From positions 54,814 to 118,813 of the forward strand of contig JAIXWV010000027.1 in the NCBI GenBank assembly GCA_027491115.1: a stretch of DNA of 64,000 nucleotides. The letters are read 5' to 3'. This document shows, in pieces, positions 1 to 10,186 of the stretch (positions within the stretch are counted from its first letter, which is position 1; every line of letters begins with the position of its first letter). The notes beneath the pieces were generated by a model. The model was not told where the DNA came from, searched no databases, and was given only the letters and a program-made list of their open reading frames with translations. Origin of the DNA: Pseudomonadota bacterium. GTDB lineage: Bacteria > Bdellovibrionota > UBA1018 > CAIMNF01. The translations under genes and the position numbers were made by a program.

Positions 1-2151
1 CCGGGCATTACGGGGATCGGACCGAAAGGCGCCGAGGTGCTTCTCAAGGAATACCGGACTCTTGAGAGTGTCATCGAGGCTGCCAAGCAGGGACGAATCA
101 AAGGCAAAAAGGGCGAGATGATCGTAGAGGGTGAGTCCGCAGCGCTGCTGTCCCAGGAACTCGCCACACTGAAGGAAGATGTCCCTCTCCAGATTTCACC
201 GGAACAGGCGGCATTCGAGTTTCGAGTGACCCGGCCCTTGCTTGATTTCGTCAAGCACTACAATTTCCGTTCGCTCGTTTCGAAGTACTCTTCTTTGGGT
301 TCCGCCCAGGACGCGCCTCTCGAGGCACCGGTTGAAAACTCGCTGAAACCAGGTTTTCACACCATCAGTACAGCTGCGCAACTGCGCGACCTGGCAATGA
401 AGATCCGTGAGAAGAAACGATTCGCCTTCGACACCGAAACCACTTCGCTGGACCCGCGCCGTGCCCGTTTGGTCGGGATCGCAATATCGGTGGATCCGGA
501 GAACGGGTATTATATCCCGGTCGGGCACGAGCTCACCCTGGAATCGAAGATCCCGCAGTTGGAACTCGAAACCGTGATCGGTGAATTGAAACCCTTGCTC
601 GAGGACCCTTCCATTCTGAAGATCGGTCAGAATTTGAAATACGACATCCGGGTGATGCGGTCCCAAGGCGTGGATCTGCTGGGTATCGAGGCCGACACCA
701 TGGTCGCTGCCTACGCTTTGGATTCCAGTGGCCGTCACAACCTCGATTTCCTTGCTAAGAAGTACCTGGGGTACAATATGAAAACCTACGAGGAGGTCAC
801 CGGGAAGGGAGCTTCCCAGATAGGGTTCGACCAGGTTTCGATCGAAGAGGCGACACGGTATTCTGCCGAAGATGCTTGGGCCGCTTTTTTGCTCTGGGAG
901 AGGCTCCGCTCCGAGGTGAGCCGCGCCGGTGTGGACCGGCTCTTCCGTGAGGTCGATCTCCCGATGGTTGGAGTGGTCGCCGATATGGAAGACGCCGGAA
1001 TCAAGGTGGATGTTCCGTTCCTGAAGACCCTTGAGCAGGAGTTCGAGAAAGACCTGAAGGCGATCGAACAGCGGATTTTGTCCTATTCAAAGAATCCCGG
1101 ATTGAATCTGAATTCCCCGAAACAGCTGGCGGGGTTCCTCTTTGAGGAGTTGAAGCTTCCGCCTCAGTCCAAGACGAAAACGGGATATTCTACGGATGCA
1201 TCGGTTCTTGAAGCATTGGCCCCGATGCACGAGGCTCCTCGCTTGTTGCTCGAGTTCCGGGAGATTTCGAAGTTGAAGGGGACCTACGTTCAGCCCCTGC
1301 AAGAGCTTCGGGATGCGCAAGACAGCCGCATCCGGACCAGTTTCCACCTGACGGGGACGGCCACCGGGCGACTCTCCAGTTCCGATCCGAATCTTCAGAA
1401 CATTCCGACCCGGTCGACCCGCGGCCAGCGTATCCGGGAAGCCTTTGTTGCGGAGGCCGGTGCCAAGTTGATCTCTGCCGATTATTCCCAGATCGAGCTC
1501 CGGATTCTCGCCCATTTGAGTGGTGATCCGGTACTGTGTGAATCCTTTCGTTCGGGTGAGGATGTCCACCGGAGGACGGCGAGCGGTATTTTCAAGAAAG
1601 ACCCGTCGAAGGTCACGGATGAGGAGCGCTCGTTCGCGAAGGCCATCAACTTCGGACTGATGTACGGCAAGACGGTGTTCGGTCTTGCCGAGGAACTCCA
1701 CATTCCGAGAGGCGAAGCCAAGGCCATGATCGAGAGCTATTTCCACCGTTACTCGGGTGTGAAGTCATTCCTCGACTCCCAGGTGGCGGCCGCTCATGCC
1801 GACGGTTTTGTGACCACACTTCTGGGTCGGAAACGGATGCTCCCTGAGATCCGTTCTTCGAACGCCGCGGTGAGGGCCAATGCCGAACGGATGGCCATGA
1901 ACAGCCCGATTCAAGGGACGGCTTCGGATCTGATCAAAGTGGCGATGGTCCGTCTGCACCGAGAATTGAAGGGGCGTGATCTTCGGGCGAGGATCCTGCT
2001 CCAGGTCCATGACGAATTGGTGCTCGAGTGCCCGGATGAAGAGATCGATACCGTTCGTGAACTGCTCCGGGTGACGATGGAAAGTGCGATCGAACTCAAG
2101 GTTCCCCTGGTTGTCAATGTTTCCACCGGTTCCCGTTGGTCGGAGCTATGA
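1..2151 (+). CDS. polA: DNA polymerase I, 5' end outside window
   Basis: Replicative repair and Okazaki-fragment polymerase. The reading frame is open from base 1, and the first residues (PGITGIGPKGAEVLL) are the helix-hairpin-helix at the end of the 5'-nuclease domain, so only that domain's tail is visible. The 3'-5' proofreading domain looks active: DTET with the acidic pair at visible residues 144 and 146, QNLKYD, and YSAED. Polymerase motif A (SADYSQIELR, Asp ~494), the O-helix motif (KAINFGLMYG) and motif C (QVHDEL, Asp ~671) are all present. The 716 visible residues fit a family of roughly 900. The stop TGA at 2149-2151 overlaps an ATG at 2148, suggesting translational coupling to the next gene. 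Identification is secure. Confidence 0.97.
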   Translation, partial: PGITGIGPKGAEVLLKEYRTLESVIEAAKQGRIKGKKGEMIVEGESAALLSQELATLKEDVPLQISPEQAAFEFRVTRPLLDFVKHYNFRSLVSKYSSLGSAQDAPLEAPVENSLKPGFHTISTAAQLRDLAMKIREKKRFAFDTETTSLDPRRARLVGIAISVDPENGYYIPVGHELTLESKIPQLELETVIGELKPLLEDPSILKIGQNLKYDIRVMRSQGVDLLGIEADTMVAAYALDSSGRHNLDFLAKKYLGYNMKTYEEVTGKGASQIGFDQVSIEEATRYSAEDAWAAFLLWERLRSEVSRAGVDRLFREVDLPMVGVVADMEDAGIKVDVPFLKTLEQEFEKDLKAIEQRILSYSKNPGLNLNSPKQLAGFLFEELKLPPQSKTKTGYSTDASVLEALAPMHEAPRLLLEFREISKLKGTYVQPLQELRDAQDSRIRTSFHLTGTATGRLSSSDPNLQNIPTRSTRGQRIREAFVAEAGAKLISADYSQIELRILAHLSGDPVLCESFRSGEDVHRRTASGIFKKDPSKVTDEERSFAKAINFGLMYGKTVFGLAEELHIPRGEAKAMIESYFHRYSGVKSFLDSQVAAAHADGFVTTLLGRKRMLPEIRSSNAAVRANAERMAMNSPIQGTASDLIKVAMVRLHRELKGRDLRARILLQVHDELVLECPDEEIDTVRELLRVTMESAIELKVPLVVNVSTGSRWSEL

Positions 2152-3323
2152 GCATGGCTCGACCGTTACTTCGCAAACCCGGCATTTCGCCCGGGACTTT
2201 GATCGAAGCGGTGGAAGGCACGGCGCCCTTTGTATTCGGTGGACCGAACGCCCTTTCGGAGGGGAATGCCCGGGGCTTCGTCGGCATACTCAGGAAGGCG
2301 AAAGAGACCCTGCCGGACGAGCATGACCTTTGGGATTATTTTGATCTCTGTTTAAGTGCCCACTTTGCAACAGTGGGGACCTTTGTCCCGACTGATGTCG
2401 ATCTGGCGATCCGCCAGAAACTCTGGAAAGGGGTTCAGGCGGAATCCGCTTTTGATCCACTCTGGAACCGGGTGGTGGAAATGGAGAACTGGGAGGAAAC
2501 GGGAGTTTCTGCCCGGGTGGTCAGGACTCCTTCCGGTTTGAAACTTTCCGGGCATCAGGGAGAGTGGTTTTCAGTGGCCATGGGTGCGTACGGATGTGCC
2601 CGGCGGTCGAATCCTCACCGTATCGGAGAGATCCGCGAAGGCATCGAGGCCGTTTGGAAGCTTCAAGAACGGGCACTTTTGGAATTGAGAGAATCATTCG
2701 TTTCGGATCCAGCTCCCTCCAGTATGAAAGACTACCTGTCCGGAGTCGCTGCAGTGGCGCACAATCTGGGTGACCTCGATCGAATGTTCGACATCTGGGA
2801 AGTCGAGGATACCGACATTCTCAAGCGTCGGGTGTACCGGTCCGGCCATGAGGATGCCCGATCTCCTAAACCCTTATTCATCGAAGTGGGCCGGGTGTAT
2901 CAGTCCATGATTGCGAGTGAAAATCATCGAAATTTCGCTCTTCGGGGACCGAAAGGCCTCCGGAAGAACCCGAAGTTCCTTCTGCCGTTCGGCTTGTTCC
3001 TGGATGACTGGGGGAAGACGCTGGTGAAAGAGGGACGCCGGACTGGAGAGCTTCAGGAAGGGGATTACCGAGAGATCATCGAGGCTCTCGTTCTCGGCTG
3101 GAAGAAATTGAATCCGCTCTCCATTTACACCTCTCAAGGGTACTCAAGAGCCTTGGCGGGGTTGGCGGCGGGATTTGGTTCAGGCAAGGTTCTCGAGGGC
3201 TTTCTTCCTCCGGCAGTGAGGAAGGAACTACTTGAAGGCGGGTTGAAAACGCTGCTTTCTGTCAGTCAGGAAGCTTTCGAGAAGAAGCAAGTGACCCGTT
3301 TGAAGGGCTTGCTGCTTTCCTGA
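2148..3323 (+). CDS. Hypothetical protein coupled to polA
   Basis: I do not recognise this family. It encodes about 390 residues, soluble in appearance, without a signal peptide, membrane segment or known catalytic motif. Two starts are possible: ATG 2148, overlapping the polA stop as ATGA, and ATG 2154, which sits at better distance (8 bases) from the GGAG at 2142-2145. The protein is rich in Trp, Arg and Leu, with long helical stretches. Its position directly behind polA implies cotranscription, but nothing in the sequence links it to replication. It ends at 3323, one base from the stop of the convergent lipoprotein gene. That it is a real gene is supported by codon use matching polA and by the tight spacing. 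Confidence 0.8.
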   Translation: MSMARPLLRKPGISPGTLIEAVEGTAPFVFGGPNALSEGNARGFVGILRKAKETLPDEHDLWDYFDLCLSAHFATVGTFVPTDVDLAIRQKLWKGVQAESAFDPLWNRVVEMENWEETGVSARVVRTPSGLKLSGHQGEWFSVAMGAYGCARRSNPHRIGEIREGIEAVWKLQERALLELRESFVSDPAPSSMKDYLSGVAAVAHNLGDLDRMFDIWEVEDTDILKRRVYRSGHEDARSPKPLFIEVGRVYQSMIASENHRNFALRGPKGLRKNPKFLLPFGLFLDDWGKTLVKEGRRTGELQEGDYREIIEALVLGWKKLNPLSIYTSQGYSRALAGLAAGFGSGKVLEGFLPPAVRKELLEGGLKTLLSVSQEAFEKKQVTRLKGLLLS

Positions 3324-3324
3324 A

Positions 3325-6300
3325 TCAGTCGGCTGAGAACTCGGTCGAGGGGACTGCGATACTCGGGCGGACCATCTGCGAAATCCGGATCTCATCCAAT
3401 GCCCCGCCCATGAATCGAGCGGTACCGTTCGTCGTCGAGTTCGGTCCGAAACCGATCCGAAGCGGAGCCGTGGTGGAGGCCAGGGTCGCACTCCCGACGG
3501 TTCCGATGGTTCCGTTGCCGACACTACTTGCCGAAGTATTCCCGAAGAAAAACGAAACGGTACCCGCATTCCAGGTCACTGCGAAGTAATTCCAAGTGGA
3601 AGATCCGGTGGTAGAAATCATAATCCGGCTCGAGGAGACCGATTTCCTGTCGCGCCCAACCGCTTTACCAGAGAAAACCAATTGGTACTCCCCGGATCTC
3701 TTTGCCTTACGGAGGCGCAGTTCCCAACTCTGTTCAGTGGTCGTTGAACCCGACTTCGAGACCAGGGTGTAGTATTCACCTTCTTTTAGGTGAGAAGTGA
3801 GTTTGACAAACCCTTCAATGGTCATGGTCTTCAAACCCAGGGTGTTCAAAACCTGGCTTCCCGGATTGAAGTACTGGTTGGCGGAGCTCGGGATCAGGCT
3901 GGTCGGGCCGGTGGTCGGGAGTTTACCGGTCAGGTCCAGTGTCGGTGATGCTGTGGAAGAACTCTTCAAACTGTGGTCGAACAAGGACCCCGAAGAAGAG
4001 TAAAGCGAAGAGTCTTGAAGGGGCACATTTTTTCCGAAGTGATACAGGGCAAGAGTATTGTAAGAAGCTTGCACCCAGGTCCGGGTCACAGGCGCACTGC
4101 CGTTTCCGGCAGCGTCGAAGGCTCTCACCGTGAAGGTATGAGAACCGTTCGGAATGGAACTGATGAGGTAGGGAGATTGGCACCCCACTTCGATTTGTCC
4201 TTGATCCATTTGACAGTGGAAGGTCAAGGCGTTTTCCGATGCAGTGAACGCGAACTGTACCGATTTCTCCAGATTTTTATCAGGGGGTTGGGAGGTGATT
4301 TCGACCGTCGGAGCCACAGTATCACGAGTCCAACGAAAGGTTGCCGGGGCAGACTCGACCCCATGGATCGATTGTCGGAATGCATAGTCTCTGCTTCCAT
4401 CGGTAGTCGCAGTGAGAGTGAAGCTGAAGGAATTGTTCTGACAAGTCACTTGTCCAGAAGCACCTCCGGTCATGGTGACACTGTAACCGGCCTGGCAGGA
4501 TCCACCCACCGTCATCTGGCTCAGGAAGTTGACGGCCGGATTCTTCACTGGAGAGAGGATCGCGGGCGGAGCGATGGCATTCGAGTTTCTGATCCACTTG
4601 AGGGGCACCGGGAGCGATGTGTTACCAGCCGCGTCCTTTTGTGTGAGGGTGAAGTCGTAGGTCGCATCGGTGGTTTTCTGGATGAGTGCGGAGAACTGGG
4701 CATCTGATCCGCATGGAACACTCAATTGTGCCGCTCCCTGAATCTGAACGGTGGCCAATGCTTCACAGGTGCCAAAAATAATGAGAGATCCCGGAGCCGT
4801 GATGGGTTGCACAGAAGGCGAGAGCAGCACCACTTTGGCCGGAGCTTGGGTGTCTCGAACCCAGACAAACTCGGTGAAGGATGAGCTGAAAGAGGTGTTC
4901 GGGTTGTCTTGGGTGAAGAGGAAACGGTAGACCCCATCTTGGGATTTGGCGATCTCGAAGGTCGCCGCCCCGTTTTGACAGTCTTTGGTTGGTGAATGGA
5001 GCGGGTTCAGGATCTCTGAGGGATCGACATCTCCTTCCACTCGAATCTCAGCAGGAAGTGGACTGATCAGCGAATCACAGGATGCGGAGATCACGATGGA
5101 GTTCCCATTGCTGTATGTGGGTACGAAGGCAGGGACCAGATTCGGGGATTGGGGAATGCTGGTGTCCCGAGTCCAGCTGAAATCCGTAAAGGGCGAAAGA
5201 TTCCCCGCTTGGTCTTTTTGGATCAAACGGAGGGGGTAGGTCCCATCCACTGTTTTTTGGACAGACACTTGAAAGGTTCCATTCGGAGAACACATGGATT
5301 CAGACACTGTCTGAGTTTCATCGCTGATCAGAATCATCAAGGTAGGTTCGCATGATCCTGCCAAAACCAGGGTGTCATCCCCGGAAACGAAAGGACTGGA
5401 GGCGGGGGTGGTGATCACGAGGGCCCCCGGGCTGGTTGCGTCTCGCTTCCAGATCGTGTTCACCAATCCGGACTCGTTCCCTGCGAGGTCTTTTTGAGAA
5501 ACCTGGAAGGAATAGATTCCGTCCGTGGTTTTACTCACCACGAAACTGAAGGCTCCCGTGGAGCAGCTCGTGCTGAAGGTGGAATCTCCCGTCAGGTTGA
5601 CGGTGGCACCACTCTCACACGAACCTGAAATCAACAGGGAATCGGAATTGCTGATGAACTCGGGACCCGTAGGTTGAGACAGCACCGGAAGCTCCGGAGC
5701 AACGGTATCCCGTGTCCAATTCAACGAGACGGCACTCGAAGGTACCCCCGTCTGACTGATTTGCCGGACACTAAAGGGGTACGCTCCGTCCATTCCTTTT
5801 TGAACTTGGAATGAGAAGGTCCCGTTTGCACAGGCCTCAGTGACTGAGGCAGCCCCATTCAACTCCACGGTCGCCCCGGTCAGACAGTTGCCGCTGATCA
5901 CCAACGAGTTCTGGTTGCTGACCGGATTCCCGGTGGCAGGAACCAGAATTTCAGGCTCGGCCGGGATGGAAGCATCCCGCTTCCAGGTCAGGTTCGCTAC
6001 GGCCGACGCGTTTCCGGCCGGATCGGTTTGTGAAACGGTGTACGGATAAGTACCATCGCCGGACTTGTGGACCGTGAAAGTGAATGCTTGAGCGGCACAT
6101 GTGACCGATTCTGATGCTTCTCCTCCGATATTGACGGTGGTCCCGTTTTCACACGATCCTTTGATCTCGAGGCTGTCGGCTGCCGAAAGAAAGGGAGAGG
6201 TGGAAGGCGACAGAATTTGAGGAGCGACAGGGGCGACTTGGTCCCGGGTCCAGACAAAGAGGGTTTCATCCGAGACGTTCCCCGCTGCGTCGCTTTGGGT

Positions 6301-7434
6301 GACTCCATAGGAATGGGTTCCGTCCTGCCTCGGATCGAGTTCAAACTGGAACAGGCCGTTCGAACAGGTCGCGAGTAGGGAGGCCGAGCCCGTAATCATC
6401 ACCAGTGCGCCGGTTTCGCATTCCCCTTGAAGCGTTACGGTAGGTTGATTCGAGAGGTGAGGATTGGACGGAGAAGTGATTTTCGGAGCTGTGGGAAGAG
6501 TCGAGTCGTGTCTCCAGGAGTGTTCCGCTGATGGAGACCGGTTGCCTGCGAGGTCGGTCTGGAAGATTTCAAATGCGAAGGTCCCGTCCACGATCCGGAC
6601 CACCGGAAAGCTGAAGGCGTCCGCCACACAAGAAACCTCGGCGGTTTCGGCCCCCCGGAGGCTCACTACGGTTCCACTCTCACACGCCCCGGAGAGCGTC
6701 AGCGTGTCGCTCCTGCTCACGGAAGGATTCTGGATCGGATATTGAACCACCGGAACCGAAGGAGCCTGTGAGTCCCGGAACCAGAGGAAATCAGCAGCTC
6801 CCGAAGCCAGCCCCGCAGGATTTTTTTGGATCACGGAAAAGGAATAAAGGCTGTCTGGTTGTTTTTGAATCGGGAACGAGAAGCTTCCTGACTGGCAATC
6901 CAGCGAAGCAGAATGATCCCCTGACAGTTCCACTCGATTGCCCGGAATGCAGGTCCCCTCCAGAGTCAGGGTCGAGCCAGACGAATAAGAGGGATTCGCT
7001 GGTGACTGGATCACCGGGGTAGGGGGCAGGGTACTGTCCCGCTTCCAGCGAAGGTTGGCGTTGCCGGTGAGTTTCCCTGCGGCGTCGACTTGTTCGAATG
7101 CGGTCTCGAAGTCCCCGTCCGCCGGAGCAGTGAGGATGAGAAGGAATTTTCCGCCCGCACACCCGGTGGTTTGGGAGAACGCTCCACTGGTGCGAATCAT
7201 GGCCCCCGAGCGGCAAGTGCCATGAACTGATAATGCTCCATCAGAAGAGAGATAAGGGTTGGAAACCGGTTGGGTAATCAGAAACGGGGTCGCATCCGAT
7301 GAAGACGGTCTCGTGCCACCCCCGGAAGGTTTGACGAGGGCCTTCGACAGGGAACTCAATCCTTTTTTCGAACAGGCCACACCACTGAATGCGAGGAACA
7401 TCAGTGTCAATCCCGAGATCAAACGAAACAACAT
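3325..7434 (-). CDS. Giant lipoprotein with ~11 Ig-like repeats and LamG-like domain
   Basis: Predicted surface lipoprotein of 1369 residues. The start is a signal peptide ending in a lipobox (FSGVAC), preceded by a strong purine-rich RBS. From about residue 50 to 1040 there are eleven repeats of about 90 residues, each opening with a pattern like P..NP..S...L...GxC and closing with a W-x-R-D motif (WKRD, WTRD, WIRN and so on). Each repeat has two conserved cysteines that could form an intradomain disulphide. A twelfth, different Ig-like unit (FHCQMDQ ... GSHTFTVRAFDAAGN) follows. The last ~245 residues resemble a concanavalin/LamG jelly roll ending in DEIRIS. The architecture suggests adhesion or carbohydrate binding at the cell surface, but no ligand can be named. 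The ninth repeat carries an insertion. Confidence 0.88.
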   Translation of the reverse strand: MLFRLISGLTLMFLAFSGVACSKKGLSSLSKALVKPSGGGTRPSSSDATPFLITQPVSNPYLSSDGALSVHGTCRSGAMIRTSGAFSQTTGCAGGKFLLILTAPADGDFETAFEQVDAAGKLTGNANLRWKRDSTLPPTPVIQSPANPSYSSGSTLTLEGTCIPGNRVELSGDHSASLDCQSGSFSFPIQKQPDSLYSFSVIQKNPAGLASGAADFLWFRDSQAPSVPVVQYPIQNPSVSRSDTLTLSGACESGTVVSLRGAETAEVSCVADAFSFPVVRIVDGTFAFEIFQTDLAGNRSPSAEHSWRHDSTLPTAPKITSPSNPHLSNQPTVTLQGECETGALVMITGSASLLATCSNGLFQFELDPRQDGTHSYGVTQSDAAGNVSDETLFVWTRDQVAPVAPQILSPSTSPFLSAADSLEIKGSCENGTTVNIGGEASESVTCAAQAFTFTVHKSGDGTYPYTVSQTDPAGNASAVANLTWKRDASIPAEPEILVPATGNPVSNQNSLVISGNCLTGATVELNGAASVTEACANGTFSFQVQKGMDGAYPFSVRQISQTGVPSSAVSLNWTRDTVAPELPVLSQPTGPEFISNSDSLLISGSCESGATVNLTGDSTFSTSCSTGAFSFVVSKTTDGIYSFQVSQKDLAGNESGLVNTIWKRDATSPGALVITTPASSPFVSGDDTLVLAGSCEPTLMILISDETQTVSESMCSPNGTFQVSVQKTVDGTYPLRLIQKDQAGNLSPFTDFSWTRDTSIPQSPNLVPAFVPTYSNGNSIVISASCDSLISPLPAEIRVEGDVDPSEILNPLHSPTKDCQNGAATFEIAKSQDGVYRFLFTQDNPNTSFSSSFTEFVWVRDTQAPAKVVLLSPSVQPITAPGSLIIFGTCEALATVQIQGAAQLSVPCGSDAQFSALIQKTTDATYDFTLTQKDAAGNTSLPVPLKWIRNSNAIAPPAILSPVKNPAVNFLSQMTVGGSCQAGYSVTMTGGASGQVTCQNNSFSFTLTATTDGSRDYAFRQSIHGVESAPATFRWTRDTVAPTVEITSQPPDKNLEKSVQFAFTASENALTFHCQMDQGQIEVGCQSPYLISSIPNGSHTFTVRAFDAAGNGSAPVTRTWVQASYNTLALYHFGKNVPLQDSSLYSSSGSLFDHSLKSSSTASPTLDLTGKLPTTGPTSLIPSSANQYFNPGSQVLNTLGLKTMTIEGFVKLTSHLKEGEYYTLVSKSGSTTTEQSWELRLRKAKRSGEYQLVFSGKAVGRDRKSVSSSRIMISTTGSSTWNYFAVTWNAGTVSFFFGNTSASSVGNGTIGTVGSATLASTTAPLRIGFGPNSTTNGTARFMGGALDEIRISQMVRPSIAVPSTEFSAD

Positions 7435-7532
7435 CAGTCCCCGCCCCCTTGACTGATCTTATCGGCGCGAAAGGAGAAACTACAGAGTGTCAGCGATGAC
7501 ACACCAACGAAATTCAGAGTGATCTAGGAAGA

Positions 7533-9068
7533 TCACCGCTTAAGTCTCGGAAAATAAAGGTCCTGCGGTTCGGGAGCCGGGACACATTTTGTGGGGGGCT
7601 TCAATTCTCGGTGAAGGGGGGTGAGGTTCATCCGATCTTTTTCTGGGATGATCCTTGAAAAAAGATGTTGATCAGCGAAACTCAGCCGGGAAGGGTAGCG
7701 GGTTAGGATGTGTTCCGGTACGCAGCTCGTGGGATCCTTCGCAGTGAGGACCACCCATTCCGGTGAGCGTGTTTCGATCAACTGGATCGCCTCCCTGCAT
7801 TCCCGGGCCTGGAGGATGTTCCGTCCCGTGTAGAAGGACAGCTCATAGATGGAGTCGAGTGCCGTACCGAAGGGTTGTCCACCGTCGATGAAGAGGACCC
7901 GGTCGCTACAAGTTCCATACGATTGGATGAAGGGATGGAACTTACGCAGGCCCGGGAAGCTTTCCGGCCCGAGTGCCACAGGAAAGCAGACCAGGATCAC
8001 CGGGAGGGCGACTCCGAGCAGCGTGATCCCGTCTCGGATCCGTGCTGAGTGGCGGTCGAACAGATCCCGGAAAGCCCCGCTCAGGATGAGCGCGAAGAAT
8101 GGGAATACCGGAAGAAAGTACCAGTAGTGCTTGAAGCGAAGGGAGGACAGAATGGTTTCGAGAACCAGAACCGAGATCAGTGGCAGGGCGAACGCCTGGG
8201 TCCTGATTTGTCCTGACTTGAAGATCCTGTAAAGGGCATAAGGGACGAGCAGGATCCAGGGAAGGTAATGCCTCAGGAGAAGCTCGAGACCCCACAGGTG
8301 GTTCACCGGACCCACGGCGCCCCGGCCCCCTACAGCGGTTCCCCAAACCTGACGTGTCCAGTAGTCGCGGACGAGATCCCAGCCCCCGATCATTCCTGTC
8401 AGCCCCCAAATGAAAAACCCCGTGAGGACCGAGATCAACCCCGAATAGATCCAGTCTTTGTATCGCGAACGCCCCCAATCCTTCGAGACCCAACCCGTCA
8501 GCAGCACGACCGGGAAAAGCAGGAAAGCAACCGGGGATTTCATCCAGAGACCGATGCCAGCGGCGACTCCTGCACGGATGGGGAATTGCTTCAGCCAAAG
8601 CAAAAAAGAAAGCAGGATGAAAAAGATCATTGGGGTATCGAGATGAAACCGGGATCCGATGAGAACGAAATCCCGAGACATCAGCAAGATGAGGCCTGCG
8701 ACCAGTCCCGTGACCGGCGAATAAAGAATTCCCCCGATCGCAGCAGTCAGCATCACCGACCCTACTGAAAACAGGGCGGGAAGCAGACGGACTGACCAAG
8801 CATCCGGGCCGAAGGTATGCATGACCCAACCGACCAGGTAAAAGAGCGTGAAGGGATGGTCGTTAAAGGTCGTGTCGAGACGGTGATTGGTGACGAAGTT
8901 TGCCATCGGGAGTGCCGGGACGGCCCCTTTCGAGGTGACTTCCTGTGCAAGGAGCGCGTGGGTCGTTGAATCCAGTGCCTGCAGGCTGGTTTCATGGCTT
9001 TTCCCGAGGAACACACATAAGGAAAGACCGAACAAAGCAAGGGCCGCCAGGCCTTGTCCCTTAAACAT
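7533..9068 (-). CDS. GT39/ArnT-type membrane glycosyltransferase
   Basis: Polytopic inner-membrane protein of 511 residues with about ten to twelve hydrophobic segments and a C-terminal soluble tail. The N-terminal arrangement, with Asp in LQALDSTTHALLAQE on the first periplasmic loop followed by the NDHPF region and RLLPALFS, matches the dolichyl-phosphate-mannose mannosyltransferase-like (PMT_2) family. That family moves sugars from polyprenyl carriers to lipid A, proteins or glycans. Substrate and acceptor cannot be read from the sequence. Its ATG lies inside the 3' end of the upstream aminotransferase gene (8-base overlap), so the two are probably cotranscribed. It has no T-rich terminator behind it. 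Confidence 0.85.
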   Translation of the reverse strand: MFKGQGLAALALFGLSLCVFLGKSHETSLQALDSTTHALLAQEVTSKGAVPALPMANFVTNHRLDTTFNDHPFTLFYLVGWVMHTFGPDAWSVRLLPALFSVGSVMLTAAIGGILYSPVTGLVAGLILLMSRDFVLIGSRFHLDTPMIFFILLSFLLWLKQFPIRAGVAAGIGLWMKSPVAFLLFPVVLLTGWVSKDWGRSRYKDWIYSGLISVLTGFFIWGLTGMIGGWDLVRDYWTRQVWGTAVGGRGAVGPVNHLWGLELLLRHYLPWILLVPYALYRIFKSGQIRTQAFALPLISVLVLETILSSLRFKHYWYFLPVFPFFALILSGAFRDLFDRHSARIRDGITLLGVALPVILVCFPVALGPESFPGLRKFHPFIQSYGTCSDRVLFIDGGQPFGTALDSIYELSFYTGRNILQARECREAIQLIETRSPEWVVLTAKDPTSCVPEHILTRYPSRLSFADQHLFSRIIPEKDRMNLTPLHRELKPPTKCVPAPEPQDLYFPRLKR

Positions 9069-10179
9069 GCAATTCCCGGACTGCCTGGGATATCCGTTCT
9101 AGGCCGAGGAGGAGTTCACGGTCCTCAGGCCAACCATAGCCGATTCTCATGTGGCGGCGCTCTTGCTCAAACCAGTGTCCCGGCCCAACGTAGGTCTTGA
9201 ATTTCCGGTTCAAGGTTTCATAGAAGCGATCCACATCCAGGGTTTTCCAAACGGATTCGCGGAAGCGTGGAAACGCCACGCAGCCACCGGTCGGCTCCAC
9301 CCATTCCAGATACTCCTGGTTTTCCATCCAGCGCTTGAGAATCTGGAAGCGACGATCGAGGTCAGCCAGGATTTTCGGGAGGTACCGATTTTTGTTCGAG
9401 TAGAACTGGAAAGCGATCTCTTCGTCCAATGCCGAGCCGCAGATTTGGATTTGCTCCTTGGCGGCAAAGAAGGTTTCAAAAAGGCGGGAGTTCCGGGTGG
9501 TCAGCCAACCGACCCGGATTCCCGGAAGACCGTAAGTTTTTGAAAAGCTGGAGACGCTGATCACATGATCCCCGAGGGTGGCGGCATCCGGCAGGACACC
9601 GCTGCGATTCATGTCGCGGTAGGTTTCATCGACGAGAAGGAAGCAGCCTGCCTCCCTCGTAATCTGTACGATTTCTTCGATTTCCTTCGGATTCGAACAG
9701 ACGCCTGTGGGGTTATGGGGAACGGTGATGCTCACCAGCCGGGTCGATGGCAGGATGGCGGCCCGGAGCCGGTCAGGATCCAGTCGATATCCCTCTTCGA
9801 AGGTCAGGTCCAGGAAACGGATGTCGGCACCGATCGCGCGTGGGGTCTCGATATTGGTCGCATAGTTCGGTCGGACCACGAGTAGGCCGTCGCCCTTGGA
9901 CAGAATCGAGGTCGAGACGATGAACAGGGCTTGGGCCGCCCCGGAGGTGATCAGGACGTGGTTTGCGGGAATGATGCCCGAGGTTTCGGATGCGATCAGG
10001 CTTCTCAGGCCGGCGTGTCCGCGGTGGTCCACATAGGACAGCACGAGATCATCCAGGCTGAGACCGAGATCACGAAAGTGGAAGTCCGGCATCGAACTTT
10101 CCGTCAAGTTGCATTCCAGGTTGTCGTATCCCAGCTCTTCCGGGGCCTCGATCTCAATCGGCATTCTCACGTAACGCAT
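9061..10179 (-). CDS. PLP-dependent aminotransferase, class I/II
   Basis: Fold-type I aminotransferase-like enzyme. SSFSKTYGLPGIRVGW contains the Schiff-base lysine. VPHNPTGV and LLVDETYRD supply the usual Asn and Asp that hold the cofactor, and RHMRIGYGW the C-terminal substrate-carboxylate arginine. About 372 residues from the chosen start. I chose the ATG at 10179 because a TTGCAC-17-AACGAT promoter-like pair ends seven bases upstream; ATG 10188 and a TTG at 10215 are alternatives without a good RBS. The protein resembles the capreomycidine-synthase/aspartate-aminotransferase-like side of the family, but the substrate is unknown. It overlaps the downstream GT39 gene. Confidence 0.85.
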   Translation of the reverse strand: MRYVRMPIEIEAPEELGYDNLECNLTESSMPDFHFRDLGLSLDDLVLSYVDHRGHAGLRSLIASETSGIIPANHVLITSGAAQALFIVSTSILSKGDGLLVVRPNYATNIETPRAIGADIRFLDLTFEEGYRLDPDRLRAAILPSTRLVSITVPHNPTGVCSNPKEIEEIVQITREAGCFLLVDETYRDMNRSGVLPDAATLGDHVISVSSFSKTYGLPGIRVGWLTTRNSRLFETFFAAKEQIQICGSALDEEIAFQFYSNKNRYLPKILADLDRRFQILKRWMENQEYLEWVEPTGGCVAFPRFRESVWKTLDVDRFYETLNRKFKTYVGPGHWFEQERRHMRIGYGWPEDRELLLGLERISQAVRELHV

Positions 10180-10186
10180 GAGGCAC

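Noticed and set aside
3973..4707. 244-codon plus-strand frame within the Ig-repeat gene
   Set aside because: The opposite strand has continuous Ig repeats; the plus-strand product has no start signal or family resemblance.
7519..7537. GTGATCT/AGATCAC stem-loop as a terminator of the GT39 gene
   Set aside because: Seven base pairs but no T-run; it overlaps the stop codon and lies 85 bases from the next start without a clear function.
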